A DNA stretch of 34,571 bases from an uncultured bacterium (GTDB lineage: Bacteria > Verrucomicrobiota > Kiritimatiellia > PWTM01), in assembly GCA_900661335.1 (NCBI GenBank), contig CAACVY010000028.1:1-34571 (forward strand), read 5' to 3'. Shown here piece after piece: positions 25,789 through 34,571 of the stretch (its first letter is position 1; every line of letters begins with the position of its first letter). The notes beneath the pieces were generated by a model. The model did no database searches. It saw only the letters and a list, made by a program, of their open reading frames with translations, and was not told the DNA's origin. A program made the position numbers and the translations under genes.

Positions 25789-27588
25789 ATGATGGCTGTA
25801 TTCGGTCGAAGTACCCACTGGAACATCCCGGTCCTCGCGCTGCTCCTCGTCTCGACCGGCCGCGCCGATGACCTCGCCGCTCGTTACCGGCTCACCTTGA
25901 ATCGTGTACTCCAAGGTGCCCCGCCGCAGTACACGGCGGACTTTGTCCTGGCCGACGCCGTGCCGCGCCACGTGCGACGCTTCACGCAATTCAGCGGCGA
26001 CGTCTCGGGACGCTGCATCGAAGCGTTGGCCTGCGCCGAACGACTCGAAGGCCAGCGGTACGCGCTGTTGGACGAGCTGTTGAGCGCCGTCCCGAAGCTT
26101 CAAAAGCCCGACGGCTACTTCGGCGACGATTTTCCAGACGGATCCATCCGCCCCTTCCCTCACATGGCGTTGCTGTGGGGAAATGGACGCATGTTGATCG
26201 GCTTGGTCGAAGCGTACCGCACGCGCCGCGATCCCGCGGCGCTGGCGACCGCTCGCAAACTGGGCGACTTCGTCGTCCGCATCGCCCCACGGCTCGATCG
26301 CGACGACGTAATGAAGGAGTTCTCCGCGGACCAGCACGCGGTGGGCTACATCTGCTGGACGCAAATCCTCGAAGGAATGGTCGGCCTGTATGAGCTGACC
26401 CGTGACGCCCGCTACCTCGAGGTCGCCCGCGGCATGGCTCGACGCGTCTTCTTACACGCAGGTCAACACAGTCACGGGTTTCTTACGTCGGTGCGCGGTA
26501 TGGTCCAGCTGGCCGCCGTCACGGGGGAACGTGAGTGGCTCGATCGCGCCGCCGGGCTCTGGAAGGAGGTCATCACCAGCGGTAATCTGCTCCCCCACGG
26601 ATGCGTGCCAGAAGCGTTCAAACCGATGATCCTTCGCGACGAAGGTTGCTCGGAAGCAGATTGGCTTCGGCTGAGCTTGGCGCTGTGGCATGCGTTGGGG
26701 GACCCGGCCTACCTGGACGCGGCCGAACATGCCTGGTTCAACGAGTTCGCGATGAACCAGTTTTCCACGGGCGACTTCGGTCACCGGACCATCACGCCCG
26801 AAGGAATGGGCGGCGTGATCACCCGCATGTCGCGGACCGCCTCCACGGGTGCGTTTTCCGCCGTCAGCGTCGCCGCCGGCTGCGCGCGCGCGTGGTGGTG
26901 TTGTACGTTTCACGGGCTGCGGGCGTTCCCAGATGTGCTGGCCTCGGTGTTTCGCGTGCGCGGCGATGAAATCTTCTACGATCTTCCGCTCGGCGGCATC
27001 GTCGCTACCAATGGCCTCACATTGCGCGCACGCTCCTCCCTCGAGCGCGACGCGTCGTGCCGGCTAGAAGTCCTCCACAGCGACGGTGCGCCACGCACCT
27101 TGGTCGTCCGCCAGCCGCCCTGGGCCGACCCCGTCGAGCTGACGGTGCGCTCGGGCGCGGACGTCCAGCGAGTGCAAGGACTTCAAGTGCGCCGAGTTTG
27201 GAAGCGCGGCGACGTGTTGGACATTCGTTACCCGCTTCGGACCCGAGTGCTCCGTCACCCCGATCGAACGAACGCCGTTGCGTTCGCGGTCGGGCCTTGG
27301 ATTCTCGGCGTGGAGCCGTCGGGCAGTCCGGCGTTCTTCGACGAGCCTCGAGGGCAGAATCGGGTTCGCGTGGGTTCGCTCGAGGCCCCCCAGCTGCTCC
27401 CGCCTCCGATGACCGAAGCCCTCCGCTTCTCGCGTTTCGCCGTGCCAGTCGCGCATCGAGGCCTACCACTGATTCCAGGTGGCTATCCAGTGCAACCTCA
27501 AGTCGTCTGGCTCCGCCCCATCGCCGAGCAAGCTGGGATCCGTGACGAGACCGAGTGGGTGATTTGGTTCGTCCCAGCCAACCCGTAG
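25789..27588 (+). CDS. GH127-like (beta-L-arabinofuranosidase-type) glycoside hydrolase, secreted
   Basis: Signal-like N-terminus; (alpha/alpha) helical pattern; 'QKPDGYFGDDFPDGSIRPFPHMALLWGNGRMLIGLVEAYRTRRDPAALATARKLGDFVV'; ExC 'RDEGCSEADWL' and CC 'WWCCTFHGLRAFPDVLASVF'. Confidence 0.72.
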   Translation: MMAVFGRSTHWNIPVLALLLVSTGRADDLAARYRLTLNRVLQGAPPQYTADFVLADAVPRHVRRFTQFSGDVSGRCIEALACAERLEGQRYALLDELLSAVPKLQKPDGYFGDDFPDGSIRPFPHMALLWGNGRMLIGLVEAYRTRRDPAALATARKLGDFVVRIAPRLDRDDVMKEFSADQHAVGYICWTQILEGMVGLYELTRDARYLEVARGMARRVFLHAGQHSHGFLTSVRGMVQLAAVTGEREWLDRAAGLWKEVITSGNLLPHGCVPEAFKPMILRDEGCSEADWLRLSLALWHALGDPAYLDAAEHAWFNEFAMNQFSTGDFGHRTITPEGMGGVITRMSRTASTGAFSAVSVAAGCARAWWCCTFHGLRAFPDVLASVFRVRGDEIFYDLPLGGIVATNGLTLRARSSLERDASCRLEVLHSDGAPRTLVVRQPPWADPVELTVRSGADVQRVQGLQVRRVWKRGDVLDIRYPLRTRVLRHPDRTNAVAFAVGPWILGVEPSGSPAFFDEPRGQNRVRVGSLEAPQLLPPPMTEALRFSRFAVPVAHRGLPLIPGGYPVQPQVVWLRPIAEQAGIRDETEWVIWFVPANP

Positions 27589-27644
27589 GAGCCACACAAC
27601 TGCGCGCGCCACGGGCGCCGGGCAGTCGCCAATCTCCGCCGAAT

Positions 27645-28199
27645 TCACCGGCCGGTGCGCTGCACCCACCGTTGCCAACCTAGCGCGGCACACGTGGCCC
27701 AGGCCAGCACGCCGAAGTCCCCGCGCCGCAAACAATCCGGCAACTCCCGCACCGGCAGGAGAACGAGCTGGGGTGATTCGATGTCGTCGGCGACGACCCC
27801 ACCGACCGGCTGAACGCCGATCGCAAGGAACAACCACGCGTGGCCCACGCCGCGGTTCGCATCCACCACGTAGCGTCCCAAGGACTCCCACTCTCCGTCC
27901 CCGTAGCCAGTCTCTTCACGCAGCTCTCTGCGCGCGGCCACGTCGGCTGGCTCCTCGGGCTCAATGAAGCCGCCCGGCAACGCCAGCGAAGGCCGCCCCA
28001 CAGCGTACTTGTTCACCCGCAACAATACCGCGCGATCGTCGGCCGTGACCGCAAGCACATTGACGTAGTCCGGCGTGACGATCCACGGCCACGGTTCGCG
28101 CGTGCGGCCATCGGGCGCGATCACACGGTGGGATTCGATCCGGCAAAACGGGGGAAACTCTGCGACGAGTTGTCGTGCGATTGTGGTCCACGCGTTCAT
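27645..28199 (-). CDS. NUDIX hydrolase (ADP-ribose pyrophosphatase-like)
   Basis: Nudix box 'GGFIEPEEPADVAARRELREETGYGDG'. Confidence 0.9.
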   Translation of the reverse strand: MNAWTTIARQLVAEFPPFCRIESHRVIAPDGRTREPWPWIVTPDYVNVLAVTADDRAVLLRVNKYAVGRPSLALPGGFIEPEEPADVAARRELREETGYGDGEWESLGRYVVDANRGVGHAWLFLAIGVQPVGGVVADDIESPQLVLLPVRELPDCLRRGDFGVLAWATCAALGWQRWVQRTGR

Positions 28200-28210
28200 G
28201 CGCGTATACT
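28181..28210 (+). promoter_or_regulatory. Candidate sigma70-like promoter for tolB: TTGTGG-N18-TATACT
   Basis: TATACT at 28205-28210, only 9 nt before the tolB ATG at 28220; weak -35. Confidence 0.3.
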
Positions 28211-28219
28211 AGTCGGGCC

Positions 28220-29461
28220 ATGAACTTCACGCGAACCACCGCTCCCGTCTCCCACAGCCGCCGGGCGCGTCTGCTGGCGATCGCCAGTGCGTTGTGCCTG
28301 GCGGCATTCGAACCTGTGCCGGCGCAGGACATCGTGGTGCGCAAAGGCGCCGGCACGCGCGCCACGATCGAGTGGACGGGCTTCGCTACGCAAGGCACCG
28401 GCCAGACCGTGGCCGAAGTCGCCCAAGCGGACCTGAATCGTTCCGGTTGGTTTCGAGTTGTGCCGACGCCCGGTGCGGAGTACCGCGTGGTGGGCGAAGC
28501 GCGCGACGACGGCGGCGCACTCCGGGCGCAATGCACGGTCTATGAGACAGCGAGCGGACGCGCAGTCCTCCGCCGTACCTACAGCGGAACGCCCGCGCAG
28601 GTGCGCGCCGTCGCGCACCGAATGGCGGACGATATCGTCGAGGCCGTCACAGGCCGCAAGGGTTTTGCGTCGGCTAAGCTCGTCGTGGTCGGCAACCGCA
28701 CAGGATTTAAAGAGCTCTACGTGTGCGATAGCGACGGACACAACCTTATCCAACTCACCCATGACCGCTCGATCAGCCTCTACCCACGGTGGGGAGGCCG
28801 CAACGAGTACATCACGTACACCGCGTACTTGCGCAACAACCCGGCGGCCTATCGCATTCACGTGGCCACCGGGCAACGAGATCTACTGGCCGGGTTCGCT
28901 GGACTCAACATGTCGCCCGTGCTCTCGCCGGATGGCCGAAGTTGCGCGCTGGTGATGTCCCGTGAGGGAAATCCGGAGCTGTACGTACAGACTCCGCCCG
29001 GCGGCGCGGCCACACGTATCACCCGGACGCTGCAGGCAGCGGAGGCTACGCCGACATGGTCGCCCGACGGTTCACAAATCTGCTTCGTCTCCGACCTGGC
29101 CGGCCGCCCGCAGTTGTTTGTCGTCTCGCGCCAAGGTGGTGCGCCACGGCGACTGACGACGCGCGGGGTGGAAAACGTGTCGCCCAACTGGGGACCCGAC
29201 GGGCGCATCGTCTATGCCACGCGCGTCGGCAGCCAATACCGACTGTGCGTGCTGGATCCGACTACCGGTCAGACTACGCCGGTCGGGCCCGAAGACGCCA
29301 GCTACGAAGACCCCTCGTGGGCGCCCAACGCCCGGCACGTGGCGTGTACCCGGGTGGCGGGCTACCGGGCGTCGATTTGTTTGATTGACACAGTCACAGG
29401 CGAAACAGTAACCTTAGTGTCTGGTTCGGGGGACTGGTACGCCCCGGACTGGACGCGGTAG
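28220..29461 (+). CDS. tolB: TolB-like beta-propeller protein
   Basis: N-terminal TolB domain ('VAEVAQADLNRSGWFRVV'), then repeats 'SPVLSPDGRSCALVMSREGNPELYV', 'TPTWSPDGSQICFVSDLAGRPQLFVVSRQGGAPRRLT'; followed by pal. Confidence 0.87.
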   Translation: MNFTRTTAPVSHSRRARLLAIASALCLAAFEPVPAQDIVVRKGAGTRATIEWTGFATQGTGQTVAEVAQADLNRSGWFRVVPTPGAEYRVVGEARDDGGALRAQCTVYETASGRAVLRRTYSGTPAQVRAVAHRMADDIVEAVTGRKGFASAKLVVVGNRTGFKELYVCDSDGHNLIQLTHDRSISLYPRWGGRNEYITYTAYLRNNPAAYRIHVATGQRDLLAGFAGLNMSPVLSPDGRSCALVMSREGNPELYVQTPPGGAATRITRTLQAAEATPTWSPDGSQICFVSDLAGRPQLFVVSRQGGAPRRLTTRGVENVSPNWGPDGRIVYATRVGSQYRLCVLDPTTGQTTPVGPEDASYEDPSWAPNARHVACTRVAGYRASICLIDTVTGETVTLVSGSGDWYAPDWTR

Positions 29462-29494
29462 AGCTCGAACATCAAGACAACAGGAGAGGCATCG

Positions 29495-30013
29495 ATGAAC
29501 AGGTCGGCACGATGGATGGTTCTGGTTCTAGCGGTAGCGTTGGCGGCGAGCGGTTGCCGATCGCGGCCGAAGACTTCCGAAATTGGGACCGGAGAAAATC
29601 CGCTCGGCATTACTCCCACGCCGGTGCAGACCGGCGAACTCGGCATGGGCGAGCATCCCTTCAGTGGAACGGAGGTTCATGGTCAGTTCCAACCGGTGTA
29701 CTTTGCCTACGACAGCGCAGCGATCGAAGATTCCGAACGCGGAAAGATCGAAGCGGTGGCCGACTACTTGCGACGGAATCCTTCGGTCAAGCTAATCGTC
29801 GAGGGCCACTGCGACGAACGCGGGAGCAATGAATACAACCTCGCGTTGGGCGAACGGCGTGCCCTGGCCATCCGAGCGTATCTGGTGGGACTGGGGATCG
29901 CCGCCGACCGCATTCAAACCAAGAGCTACGGTGAAGAGCGCCCTGTCGCAATGGGGCACAATGAGGAAGCCTGGCGCCTCAACCGCCGTGGCGAGTTTGT
30001 GCTCGTGCAGTAA
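29495..30013 (+). CDS. pal: Peptidoglycan-associated lipoprotein (OmpA C-terminal domain)
   Basis: Lipobox-like 'LAASGC'; 'VYFAYDSAAIEDSERGKIEAVADYLRRNPSVKLIVEGHCDERGSNEYNLALGERRALAIRAYLVGLG'; AGGAGAGG upstream. Confidence 0.92.
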   Translation: MNRSARWMVLVLAVALAASGCRSRPKTSEIGTGENPLGITPTPVQTGELGMGEHPFSGTEVHGQFQPVYFAYDSAAIEDSERGKIEAVADYLRRNPSVKLIVEGHCDERGSNEYNLALGERRALAIRAYLVGLGIAADRIQTKSYGEERPVAMGHNEEAWRLNRRGEFVLVQ

Positions 30014-30094
30014 CCCGCGGGTGACCCGCCAGGACGGCGGCCCCACCGCGTCACGGAGCCACCGTCGCCCGATCGGCGTAGTGAAGGTGGGTCC

Positions 30095-30586
30095 ATGACG
30101 ACACTGGCGTTCATTGGTCAGATCGGCGGCGGTGAGCTGCTTCTGATCTTCGTGGTTTTCCTTCTGCTGTTCGGCTCAAAAAAACTGCCGAGCATCGCGC
30201 GCAATCTTGGCCGCACGATGGCCGAGCTTCAGCGCGCCGCCCATGAAGTACGCGAAGAATTCCTCCGCGCCGACATGGAGCTGCGTCAGTCGGAATCACC
30301 CCCGAGCTCCTCCCTGCCCACACCGTCGGACGAATCCACCTACGGCGAATGGCATCCCGACATTCCACCGACCGACAGCGGATCGTCGAAAACACCGACG
30401 TCCTCGCCGTCTCCCACGGAGACCACTGAGCCCGTCGGCGGGCCCGAATCCCTTCCAGTTCACGCCGGGGAAGCACCGGCGCCGCGGGAGGCCGAGTCCG
30501 CACCATCGCCCACTCTGAATGAACGCCCAAGCGGTGGCACCCAGCCGGACCAACCGCCGACGGACCGCCATGATCAAACTCGGTAG
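30095..30586 (+). CDS. Sec-independent translocase TatA/TatB-like protein with long Pro/Ser-rich tail
   Basis: 'IGGGELLLIFVVFLLLFGSKKLPSIARNLGRTMAELQRAAHEVREEF'. Confidence 0.88.
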   Translation: MTTLAFIGQIGGGELLLIFVVFLLLFGSKKLPSIARNLGRTMAELQRAAHEVREEFLRADMELRQSESPPSSSLPTPSDESTYGEWHPDIPPTDSGSSKTPTSSPSPTETTEPVGGPESLPVHAGEAPAPREAESAPSPTLNERPSGGTQPDQPPTDRHDQTR

Positions 30587-31397
30587 ATTCCGCCTGTCCA
30601 TCGACACCGAGGACGTCAGCAAGCCGTTCCTGGAACATCTGGAGGACCTCCGACAAACGATTCTGCGCAGTCTCGGCGCATTGGGCATCGGCATGCTGGT
30701 GGCCGTTCCGCTCGCCCCAACGATTCTCGCGTGGTTGAAACGCCCGTTGGCGAAAGCATTGGGGGACCCGGCCAAAGTGGACGAGTTTCTTTGGGGCTGG
30801 GAAGTAGTCGGCGCCTTCACGCTCGCGATGAAGATCATGTTCTGGGCCGGCCTGATTTTCTCGGCGCCATTCATCGTCTTTTTCATCGCCCAGTTCGTGT
30901 TTCCGGGGCTCACGCCCAAAGAACGCTACGTGATCCGCCGCAGCGGCGGCGCCGCTGTCCTGCTGTTCATTTTCGGCGTGACGCTCGCCTACTGGTTTTG
31001 CCTGCCCGTCGGGGTCCGCGCCATGCTGGGAATTTACCGCTGGCTCGGGATTCGGCCTCAGTGGACAGTCTCGAGCTACATCACCTTTGCCTTACAATTT
31101 CTACTCGCCTTCGGGCTGGTCTTCGAATTGCCGGTGGTGTTGGTCATTCTGGGACGTTTGGGACTGGTTTCGGCAGAGTTCCTCCGAACCTATCGCCGCC
31201 ACGTGTACGTCCTGCTATTCATCGTGGCGGCTGTCTTGACGCCCCCCGACATCTTTAGCCAGCTGCTGATGGGGATTCCCTTGGTGGTGCTCTACGAAAT
31301 CTGCATCTTTCTCATCGGCGTGACAGAACGGGAGCGCGAGTCATTGCCAGCCAAGCCGGATTCGTCGCCGGAACCGCCGATCGAAAACGAGTCCTGA
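30570..31397 (+). CDS. tatC: Sec-independent protein translocase TatC
   Basis: 'FLEHLEDLRQTILRSLGALGIG', 'FVFPGLTPKERYVIRR', six-TM pattern; start ATG 30570 overlaps the end of tatA/B. Confidence 0.92.
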   Translation: MIKLGRFRLSIDTEDVSKPFLEHLEDLRQTILRSLGALGIGMLVAVPLAPTILAWLKRPLAKALGDPAKVDEFLWGWEVVGAFTLAMKIMFWAGLIFSAPFIVFFIAQFVFPGLTPKERYVIRRSGGAAVLLFIFGVTLAYWFCLPVGVRAMLGIYRWLGIRPQWTVSSYITFALQFLLAFGLVFELPVVLVILGRLGLVSAEFLRTYRRHVYVLLFIVAAVLTPPDIFSQLLMGIPLVVLYEICIFLIGVTERERESLPAKPDSSPEPPIENES

Positions 31398-31542
31398 CGC
31401 GCCGGACAACGCGCGAGGACTTCCCCCACTAAGTCGTCCGAACCACGCCGCCCTCCCGCTGAAATGTTTCGCGGGGCCATGCGGGTACGTCAACTTTGTT
31501 CCCCCCACAGTCCCCACGCCAGCGCGAGAAAGATCAAAATGA

Positions 31543-31571
31543 ATCGGGCGGCCAGGAACCGACCGCCCGAT
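31543..31571 (-). terminator. Rho-independent-like terminator of the minus-strand oxidoreductase gene
   Basis: Perfect 9-bp stem ATCGGGCGG / CCGCCCGAT, 11-nt loop, followed on the minus strand by TCATTTTGATCTTTCT; 21 bp past the stop at 31593. Confidence 0.6.
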
Positions 31572-31592
31572 CTCAATCATCACCGGCAGAGT

Positions 31593-32960
31593 TCAGATCT
31601 TCCTGAACTCCCACCCCGCACGGTACTTCTTGTCTACGAACTGCTGCAACTCCGGCAGCCCGGTCACTTTCAGCTCTTGGCTGTTCCATCCAAAGGTCTT
31701 GCCCGGACCTGCTCGAAGCGCCAGATTGCCCAAGAGGATGAGCTCGGTCAGCCGCGCCGCGTAGGAGAAGTTCGACCGCGCAAACTCACGAGGCTGTTCA
31801 CCCCGACACGCCATGAAGAACTCCTTGAAGTGCCCCGGCGAGCGTTCGAGCATCTGCTTGGGCTTGCCCACCTCGCGCATAAGGGATTCGGGGATCAACC
31901 GAGGACTGTCCCCATAATCGCCGGCCGACAACAACCCGCCCTTCTCACCGATAAACAGGGCGCCCGTCTTGGGCATCTCTCGGTCCGGCTCCAGAAACTC
32001 CGGCCGCGGTGGCTTCAATCCTCCGTCGTACCAGTACAAGTCGAACGCCGGCTGGTCTCCCTTCGCCGGGAAGCGGAACCGAAGCTTCGATTTGTCGGGG
32101 AAGTTCCCTTCGGGCATTTCGCCGCACTCGATCACCTCGACTTGAGTCGGCGCATCCGGCTCCATGGCCCAAATTGCGCAATCGGCGGTATGGCACCCCA
32201 TGTCCGCCAACGCACCGCCGCCGAAGTCCCACCAACCGCGCCACGCAAATGGATGGTAGACGTCTTTGCCGTTGGGGTACTTCGCCTTGAACTTCCGCAT
32301 GGGCGCCGGGCCAATCCAGCAATCCCAATCCAGTTCCGGCGGCACCGGATCCTCGCCCTCAGGCGTCCGAACCGGCTGGGGCCAGATCGGCCGGTTCGTC
32401 CACACGTGGATCTCCTTCACCTTTCCAATCGCGCCTTGCCGAATCCACTCCACCATCAGCCGGTTGCCCTCGTTGGCGTGGCCCTGGTTACCCATCTGCG
32501 TGACCAGCTTCCTGTACTTCTGGTGCGCCAGAAACAGTTGCCGCGCTTCCCAGATCGTGTGCGTCAACGGCTTCTCTGTGTACACGTGCTTGCCCAACTG
32601 CATGGCCAGAATGGTGGCCGGATAGTGATGGTGGTCCGGCGTGGCGACCATGACCACGTCGATGTTGGCCGCCTCTTTTTCCAGCATCTTTCGGTAATCC
32701 TGGTAACCCTTCGCATCCGGCCAACGCTTGGTGGCCTCGCCCCATCGCCGAGTGTCCACGTCCGCGAAACAGGGGCACACGCACCCATTCTTCTCCGCTT
32801 CCTGAATGTGCGCAGCGCCGCGCCCTCCCGTCCCGATGAACGCCACGCGCAGTTTCTGCTCGTTCAACTGACCCCGCAGAATCGCAGGGGCTCCCCACAC
32901 CACGGCCGTCGCCGTGCCAGTTCGTTGGAGAAACGTTCGACGCGAGATATGACGATTCAT
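31593..32960 (-). CDS. Gfo/Idh/MocA family oxidoreductase with Tat signal
   Basis: Tat motif 'SRRTFLQRTG'; 'LRVAFIGTGGRGAAHI', 'DVVMVATPDHHHYPATILAMQLGKHVYTEKPLTHTIWEARQL'. Confidence 0.92.
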   Translation of the reverse strand: MNRHISRRTFLQRTGTATAVVWGAPAILRGQLNEQKLRVAFIGTGGRGAAHIQEAEKNGCVCPCFADVDTRRWGEATKRWPDAKGYQDYRKMLEKEAANIDVVMVATPDHHHYPATILAMQLGKHVYTEKPLTHTIWEARQLFLAHQKYRKLVTQMGNQGHANEGNRLMVEWIRQGAIGKVKEIHVWTNRPIWPQPVRTPEGEDPVPPELDWDCWIGPAPMRKFKAKYPNGKDVYHPFAWRGWWDFGGGALADMGCHTADCAIWAMEPDAPTQVEVIECGEMPEGNFPDKSKLRFRFPAKGDQPAFDLYWYDGGLKPPRPEFLEPDREMPKTGALFIGEKGGLLSAGDYGDSPRLIPESLMREVGKPKQMLERSPGHFKEFFMACRGEQPREFARSNFSYAARLTELILLGNLALRAGPGKTFGWNSQELKVTGLPELQQFVDKKYRAGWEFRKI

Positions 32961-33292
32961 TGTCTAGACTCCTTTGTCGTTTGGGCACTATGAACCGGAC
33001 GTCACTGCAACGCCCGCTTCATCCGACACTTATCACACACGTCCGCCCACTGCAACCCTGGCCCGCCGTAGCAAGCCCTTGGGCCCGTCCACTCGCCCGT
33101 CCCCGAGTCTGTAAAGAAGTCCCCGCGCCGCGGTCGCACGAACGCCTTGCTCCTTAAACGCACCCACTCCCGGGCACCAGAGTTCCGATCGCCTCCGCGT
33201 TTCGTCGCCGCTCCACCCCACGGACCGAAGCAGGCCCTGAACACTCGCAAACGAGCGAACCACGCTTAGCTGCCGCTCAGCAGCGTTTGACA

Positions 33293-33321
33293 CTCACCAC
33301 AGTCTCGGGTTCTGTAGTGAG
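33293..33321. promoter_or_regulatory. 10-bp inverted repeat (1 mismatch) directly after a TTGACA hexamer, upstream of comM
   Basis: TTGACA 33287-33292; CTCACCACAG 33293-33302, loop TCTCGGGTT, CTGTAGTGAG 33312-33321; ATG at 33338. Confidence 0.4.
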
Positions 33322-33337
33322 CACCGGAGAAACCATC

Positions 33338-34571
33338 ATGTTGGCCAAGGTGCGATCCGGCGTAGTCATCGGAGTCGATGCGGTACCCGTCGAAATCGAG
33401 GTGAACGCAGGCGGAGGTGATTCCAAGGTCGTCGTCGTCGGTCTGCCCGACACGGCCGTGAAGGAAAGTATCGACCGTGTCTGGACCGCGTTGACGAACT
33501 CCGGCTTTCTGCCCCCGCGCGGTCGAACCACCGTCAACCTGGCCCCCGCGGATCTGCGGAAAGAGGGCCCGATCTATGATCTCCCGATCGCGCTGGGCAT
33601 GCTGGTCGCGGCGGGGGCCATGGACGGAGCCAAGCTGGACGAGTTCATGGTGGTGGGCGAGCTCGCCTTGAGCGGAGAAGTTCGGCGGGTGCGAGGCGTG
33701 TTGCCACTGGCCGTCGCCGCCCGCCGAATGGGATGCCGCGGCATGCTGGTGCCCCCCGAGAATGCAGAAGAAGCGGCCGTCGTCGACGGACTGGCCGTGT
33801 ATCCCGTGGATACGCTCCGGGATGCCGTGGATTTTTTGACGGGGCATCGCCCACTCGAGCCGCTGCGGTTGGACGCCGCCCAGTGGTTTGCGGAGTCATG
33901 GACCGAGGCCGAGGATTTTGCGGACGTCCGTGGACAAGAAGGCGCCAAGCGCGCGATCGAAGTCGCCGTGGCCGGTGGTCACAATTTGCTCGCGATCGGA
34001 CCGCCCGGCACAGGGAAGACCATGTTGGCGCGACGCATTCCGTCCATTCTGCCGCCGATGACGCTCGACGAAGCCCTGGAGGTGACCAAGATCCATAGCA
34101 TCGCCGGCACCTTGGCCTCCCACCAGCCCTTGGTGACGACGCGCCCGTTCCGCGCGCCCCACCACACGATCTCCGATGCTGGCCTGCTCGGCGGCGGCAC
34201 GCATCCCATGCCCGGCGAAGTAAGTCTGGCACATCACGGTGTGTTGTTCCTCGACGAACTGCCCGAGTTCCATCGCAACGTCCTGGAGGTACTCCGCCAG
34301 CCTTTGGAAGACGGCGTGGTGACCATCACGCGAGCGTCGGCCACCGTGACGTTTCCCTGCCGCTTCATGCTCGTCGCAGCCATGAATCCCTGCCCGTGCG
34401 GCTACTACGGGGATCCTCGGCGGGAATGCCGATGCACGCCCCTGCAAATCCAGCGCTATCGAAACCGAATTTCCGGCCCATTGCTCGACCGAATTGACAT
34501 CCACGTGGAAGTGCCGGCGGTGCGATATAACGATTTATCCTCCACCACCCGCGGCGAGTCTTCCGCTGCCA
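33338..34571 (+). CDS. comM: YifB/ComM family Mg-chelatase-like AAA+ ATPase, 5' part (runs off the window)
   Basis: My own translation (not in ORF track): [57 protein letters not shown]...'[22 protein letters not shown]'...'[17 protein letters not shown]'...'[11 protein letters not shown]'...'[13 protein letters not shown]'. Confidence 0.93.
   Translation, partial: MLAKVRSGVVIGVDAVPVEIEVNAGGGDSKVVVVGLPDTAVKESIDRVWTALTNSGFLPPRGRTTVNLAPADLRKEGPIYDLPIALGMLVAAGAMDGAKLDEFMVVGELALSGEVRRVRGVLPLAVAARRMGCRGMLVPPENAEEAAVVDGLAVYPVDTLRDAVDFLTGHRPLEPLRLDAAQWFAESWTEAEDFADVRGQEGAKRAIEVAVAGGHNLLAIGPPGTGKTMLARRIPSILPPMTLDEALEVTKIHSIAGTLASHQPLVTTRPFRAPHHTISDAGLLGGGTHPMPGEVSLAHHGVLFLDELPEFHRNVLEVLRQPLEDGVVTITRASATVTFPCRFMLVAAMNPCPCGYYGDPRRECRCTPLQIQRYRNRISGPLLDRIDIHVEVPAVRYNDLSSTTRGESSAA

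Noticed and set aside
31464-32993. 509-aa plus-strand ORF
   Set aside because: Wholly antisense to the well-supported Gfo/Idh/MocA oxidoreductase; GC-rich shadow ORF with His/Arg/Pro-rich composition.
32994-33280. Possible tRNA or small RNA in the gap before comM
   Set aside because: No T-loop/acceptor pattern or convincing structure seen by eye.

Overview
GC-rich bacterial chromosomal window. Gene content suggests a Verrucomicrobiota/PVC-type lineage, but that is inference only. About 25 protein genes are supported. They are: a CpXC protein; an apparent operon of an M16C (PreP-like) peptidase plus a YejF-YejE-YejB-YejA peptide ABC transporter; a minus-strand polysaccharide export/polymerisation block (SLH-like secreted protein, beta-barrel, Wzc-like, Wza-like, Wzy/O-antigen-ligase-TPR) with no glycosyltransferases in view; rnhC - FAA hydrolase - hemW; an exported KTSC protein; a stand-alone MetH-type homocysteine methyltransferase domain; a PaaI-like thioesterase; a fused iron-type ABC permease; a DUF6786-like gene and a GH127-like gene in divergent orientation; Nudix; tolB-pal-tatA/B-tatC; a Tat-signal Gfo/Idh/MocA oxidoreductase; and the 5' part of comM/yifB, which is absent from the ORF track because it runs off the window. 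No tRNA, rRNA, CRISPR or transposase was recognised. The strongest unexplained signal is a family of 13-bp palindromes, TCCAA-N3-TTGGA. Four copies lie in the convergent intergenic gap at 24065-24172, phased every 31-32 bp. Two more lie inside the hemW coding sequence (19735-19779) with the same 32-bp phase and the same terminal-base pattern. One copy is at the left window edge (14-26). The 32-bp phase is about three helical turns, which suggests a cooperative DNA-binding array. Other signals are inverted repeats at 9655-9693, 31543-31571 and 33293-33321.
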